From Oscillospiraceae bacterium (lineage in GTDB: Bacteria > Bacillota > Clostridia > Oscillospirales > Ruminococcaceae), in assembly GCA_017991935.1 (NCBI GenBank), contig JAGOPP010000001.1:185992-249991 (forward strand): DNA of 64,000 nt. Reading direction: 5' to 3'. The translations under genes and the position numbers were made by a program. The notes beneath the pieces are model-generated. The model ran no database searches, was not told the origin of the DNA, and saw only the letters and a list, made by a program, of their open reading frames with translations. Below, piece by piece: positions 61,630-64,000 of the stretch. Every line of letters starts with the position of its first letter. The first letter of the stretch is position 1.

Positions 61630-61744
61630 ATGGATTTCAGAGATAGAGACGGCGCGCCGCTTGCTCAAAAAAACGGCGCACGCCGCTTGACAGACGGGGC
61701 GGCGCGCCATTCGGCCGAAAGGGCGGCGGGCCGCTTGATAGAAG

Positions 61745-61768
61745 AGGCAGCAGAGCTGCCTTTTTTGG
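61745..61768 (+). terminator. Terminator after the ATPase gene
   Basis: GGCAGC-AGA-GCTGCC followed by six T. Confidence 0.85.
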
Positions 61769-61870
61769 TTTCCTCCGCCATTTCCAAAAAGTAGGAACGG
61801 GTTCGCCGCATAATGAACGGCGTCAAACCAATATTAACTACGAAAAAGGAAGAAGCACGCGGAGGATTTC

Positions 61871-64000
61871 ATGTTTAAATTTACCGGATTTACCCAGAAA
61901 GCCAACAACGCCGTCAACGCGGCCATCGCGCAGGCATCCTCGCTGGGGCACACCTATGTGGGCAGCGAGCACCTGCTCTGCGGCCTGCTGCGGGAGGGCA
62001 GCATCATGGTCTACGCGCAGATGCGCAAGAGCGGGGCGAGCTGCGAGGCCGTCACCGCAAAGCTGCTCGAGACGGTCGGCCGCGGCTCCCGGACGGAGCT
62101 CTCCCCGGAAAATTTCACGCCGAAGGCGCGCCGCATTCTGGAGAACGCGCTGATGGAATCCAAGCTCTCCGGCCTGCCGCAGGCGGACACGGAGCAGATC
62201 CTCCTTTGCATTCTTAAAGAACAGGATAGTTACGCCTTCCGCTTTTTGAAACAGGCCGACTGCGATCTGGAGAGCCTGCTGCGGGAGCTCAGCGGCGTCA
62301 CGGCGGAGATCACGGAATACCAGACCCGCAAGCAGCAAAAGCAGACCCGCACGCCGAATCTCGATAAATACGGCCGGGATCTCACGCGGCTCGCGAAGGA
62401 GCGCCGGCTCGACCCGGTGATCGGCAGGGAGAAGGAGCTCGCCCGCGTGACCCAGATCCTTGCCCGGCGGATGAAAAACAACCCCTGCCTAATCGGGGAC
62501 GCCGGGGTCGGCAAGACCGCGATCGCGGAGGGGCTGGCCCAGAAGATCGTCTCCGGGGACGTGCCGGAGGTCCTGCGCCAAAAGCGGGTGATCGCGCTCG
62601 ACCTGCCGCTGATGGTTGCCGGCGCGAAGTATCGCGGCGACTTTGAGGAGCGCATGAAATCCGTGATGGAGGAGGTCTCCCACTCCGGGAACGTCGTCAT
62701 CTTTATCGACGAGATCCACACGCTGATCGGCACGGGCGCCGCGGAGGGGGCGGTGGACGCCTCCAACCTCTTGAAGCCGCAGCTCGCCCGCGGGGAATTC
62801 CAGATGATCGGCGCCACCACCACGGAGGAATACCGCCGGTTCATCGAAAAGGATCAGGCCCTCGAGCGGCGCTTCCAGAGCGTGATGGTCCCGGAGCCGG
62901 ACGAGGCGGCGGCCATCTCCATCCTTGACGGGCTCAAAGACCGCTATGAGAGCTTTCACCACGTCTTTGTCACGCGGGGGGCGATCGAGGCGGCGGTGCG
63001 GCTCTCGATCCGGTATCTGCCGGAGCACCGGCTGCCGGATAAGGCCATCGACCTGATGGACGAGGCCTGTTCCCGCGCGGGGATGAAGCCCTGCCGCGAG
63101 GAGTGCGGCAGTCTCCCGGAGGTGACCGCGGAGGACATCGCGGCGGTGCTCTCCCTGAGCACGGGGATCGACGCCGGCCGCTTCACCGAGGACGAGAGCG
63201 CGATGCTCATGAGGCTGGAGGAGACGCTGCACCGCCGCGTGGCCGGGCAGGAGAGGGCCGTCTCCGCCGTGGCAAAGGCCATCCGCAGAAACCGCGCGGG
63301 CCTGCGCGAGCCCAAGCGGCCCATCGGCTCCTTCCTGTTTGTCGGCCCGGCGGGGGTCGGCAAGACGGAGCTCGCCAAGGCGCTCGCGGAGGCGCTCTTC
63401 GGCACGGAGGAATCCCTGATCTCGGTCGACATGACGGAATACGCGGAGCCGGGCTCCGTGGCGAAGCTGATCGGCTCGCCGCCGGGATATATCGGCTACG
63501 ACGACGCCGGGGGCCTGACGGAAAAGATCCGCCGCCGCCCCTACTCGGTCATCCTGTTCGACGAAATCGAAAAGGCGCACCCCGATGTGCTCAACCTGCT
63601 GTTACAGCTGCTCGACGAGGGCCGCCTGACCGACTCCCACGGACGGAAGGTGGACTTCCGCAACTGCGTGATTATCCTGACCTCCAACGTCGGCGCGAAG
63701 GCGATCCTCAACTCCGGCGGCATGGGCTTTTCCGTGACGAACAAGGCCGGCACGGTCCCGGACGCCGCGAGGCCGGCCGTGATGGCCGAGCTGCGCGCCG
63801 CGTTCCGACCGGAATTCCTCAACCGGCTCGACGAGGTGGTGCCCTTTGACAAGCTCGGCTACCGCGTCGCGGAGCAGATCGCGCACAAGATGCTCGCGGG
63901 CCTGCGGGAGCGGCTCTCCGCCTCCGAAATCGAAGCGGATTTCTCGCCGGACCTCGTCGGGGCGATGGCGAAGCTCTGCTCCGAAAAAGAAAACGGCGCG
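61871..64000 (+). CDS. clpC: ClpC/ClpA-type AAA+ unfoldase, 3' truncated by window end
   Basis: About 710 residues are visible and the frame is still open at 64000. It has the two-repeat N domain ([30 protein letters not shown]), D1 with Walker A GDAGVGKT and Walker [11 protein letters not shown], and D2 with [20 protein letters not shown] and [14 protein letters not shown]. The segment joining D1 to D2 ([30 protein letters not shown]) is short and lacks the middle/UVR coiled coil of standard ClpC. Clp unfoldases feed ClpP. ATG 61871 follows GGAGG at six bases. Confidence 0.9.
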   Translation, partial: MFKFTGFTQKANNAVNAAIAQASSLGHTYVGSEHLLCGLLREGSIMVYAQMRKSGASCEAVTAKLLETVGRGSRTELSPENFTPKARRILENALMESKLSGLPQADTEQILLCILKEQDSYAFRFLKQADCDLESLLRELSGVTAEITEYQTRKQQKQTRTPNLDKYGRDLTRLAKERRLDPVIGREKELARVTQILARRMKNNPCLIGDAGVGKTAIAEGLAQKIVSGDVPEVLRQKRVIALDLPLMVAGAKYRGDFEERMKSVMEEVSHSGNVVIFIDEIHTLIGTGAAEGAVDASNLLKPQLARGEFQMIGATTTEEYRRFIEKDQALERRFQSVMVPEPDEAAAISILDGLKDRYESFHHVFVTRGAIEAAVRLSIRYLPEHRLPDKAIDLMDEACSRAGMKPCREECGSLPEVTAEDIAAVLSLSTGIDAGRFTEDESAMLMRLEETLHRRVAGQERAVSAVAKAIRRNRAGLREPKRPIGSFLFVGPAGVGKTELAKALAEALFGTEESLISVDMTEYAEPGSVAKLIGSPPGYIGYDDAGGLTEKIRRRPYSVILFDEIEKAHPDVLNLLLQLLDEGRLTDSHGRKVDFRNCVIILTSNVGAKAILNSGGMGFSVTNKAGTVPDAARPAVMAELRAAFRPEFLNRLDEVVPFDKLGYRVAEQIAHKMLAGLRERLSASEIEADFSPDLVGAMAKLCSEKENGA

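Noticed and set aside
61630-61794. 54-codon ORF after the ATPase gene (with GGCGCGCCGCTTG-like repeats)
   Set aside because: It has no Shine-Dalgarno and a terminator lies inside it; the frame is more likely untranslated 3' sequence.
61800-61860. CtsR operator before the ClpC-like gene
   Set aside because: Only one GTCAAA half is seen; the required tandem heptamers are absent.

Overview
The window is chromosomal DNA from a GC-rich, spore-forming anaerobe of the Firmicutes, most likely class Clostridia near the Oscillospirales/Ruminococcaceae. This rests on gene order (ylxM-ffh-rpsP-khpA-rimM-trmD and the dcw cell-division cluster), strong Shine-Dalgarno sites with frequent GTG/TTG starts, sporulation-type genes (SpoVD-like PBP, YlbJ-like protein, SpoIID-like domain), a MurE carrying the DNPR signature of meso-diaminopimelate ligases, and an anaerobic ethanolamine pathway. 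I saw no tRNA, rRNA, CRISPR array, prophage or insertion sequence.

Region 1 (1-1190): the end of a PHP-family phosphoesterase gene, an unrecognised gene, and a non-coding stretch. Region 2 (1195-15285): an ethanolamine-utilisation bacterial microcompartment (BMC) locus behind one consensus promoter, in the order eutS, eutP, eutA, eutB, eutC, eutL, a EutK-like shell gene, eutE, two eutM copies, eutT, a PduL-type phosphotransacylase, eutJ, an unknown eut-associated gene, eutN, eutH, eutQ, closed by a strong terminator. EutH imports ethanolamine. EutBC, supplied with adenosylcobalamin by EutT and repaired by EutA, splits it to acetaldehyde and ammonia. EutE makes acetyl-CoA and PduL makes acetyl-phosphate. 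EutS, EutL, EutM, the EutK-like protein and EutN build the shell. The locus holds many intercistronic RNA hairpins, the largest being a structured, terminator-containing leader before eutH that I could not assign to a known riboswitch class. No EutV/EutW regulator and no alcohol dehydrogenase lie in the window.

Region 3 (15320-24900): an amidohydrolase with its own promoter, then signal-recognition and ribosome-maturation genes (ylxM, ffh, rpsP, khpA, rimM, trmD), a DUF554 membrane protein, HPr, uvrC, rsmD, coaD and a coiled-coil protein. Region 4 (24930-38220): the dcw cluster (mraZ, rsmH, ftsL, spoVD-like, murE, murF, mraY, ftsW, murG, ftsQ, ftsZ) with a textbook MraZ operator. murD and ftsA are absent from their usual places. 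Region 5 (38260-44940): three genes for a putative spore or cell-wall system (SpoIID-like and peptidoglycan-binding domains), a Ppx/GppA phosphatase, trxB whose 3' end is part of a 94-bp tandem repeat, nadE, an HD hydrolase and an ASCH protein.

Region 6 (44960-52880): an SOS-regulated uvrB with a LexA box, uvrA, a DivIVA-like protein, a GNAT acetyltransferase and a THUMP RNA methyltransferase. Region 7 (52900-64000): mainly minus-strand genes for a large secreted amidase, a small Cys protein, YlbJ, a flavin reductase and a HAD phosphatase, then small plus-strand genes, a CAP-domain lipoprotein, a two-half P-loop ATPase and a ClpC-type unfoldase that runs off the end.

The best candidates for new biology are the eutH leader RNA, the BMC shell protein with a putative nucleic-acid-binding tail, the unknown eut protein with an encapsulation-peptide-like helix, and the palindrome in front of ylxM.
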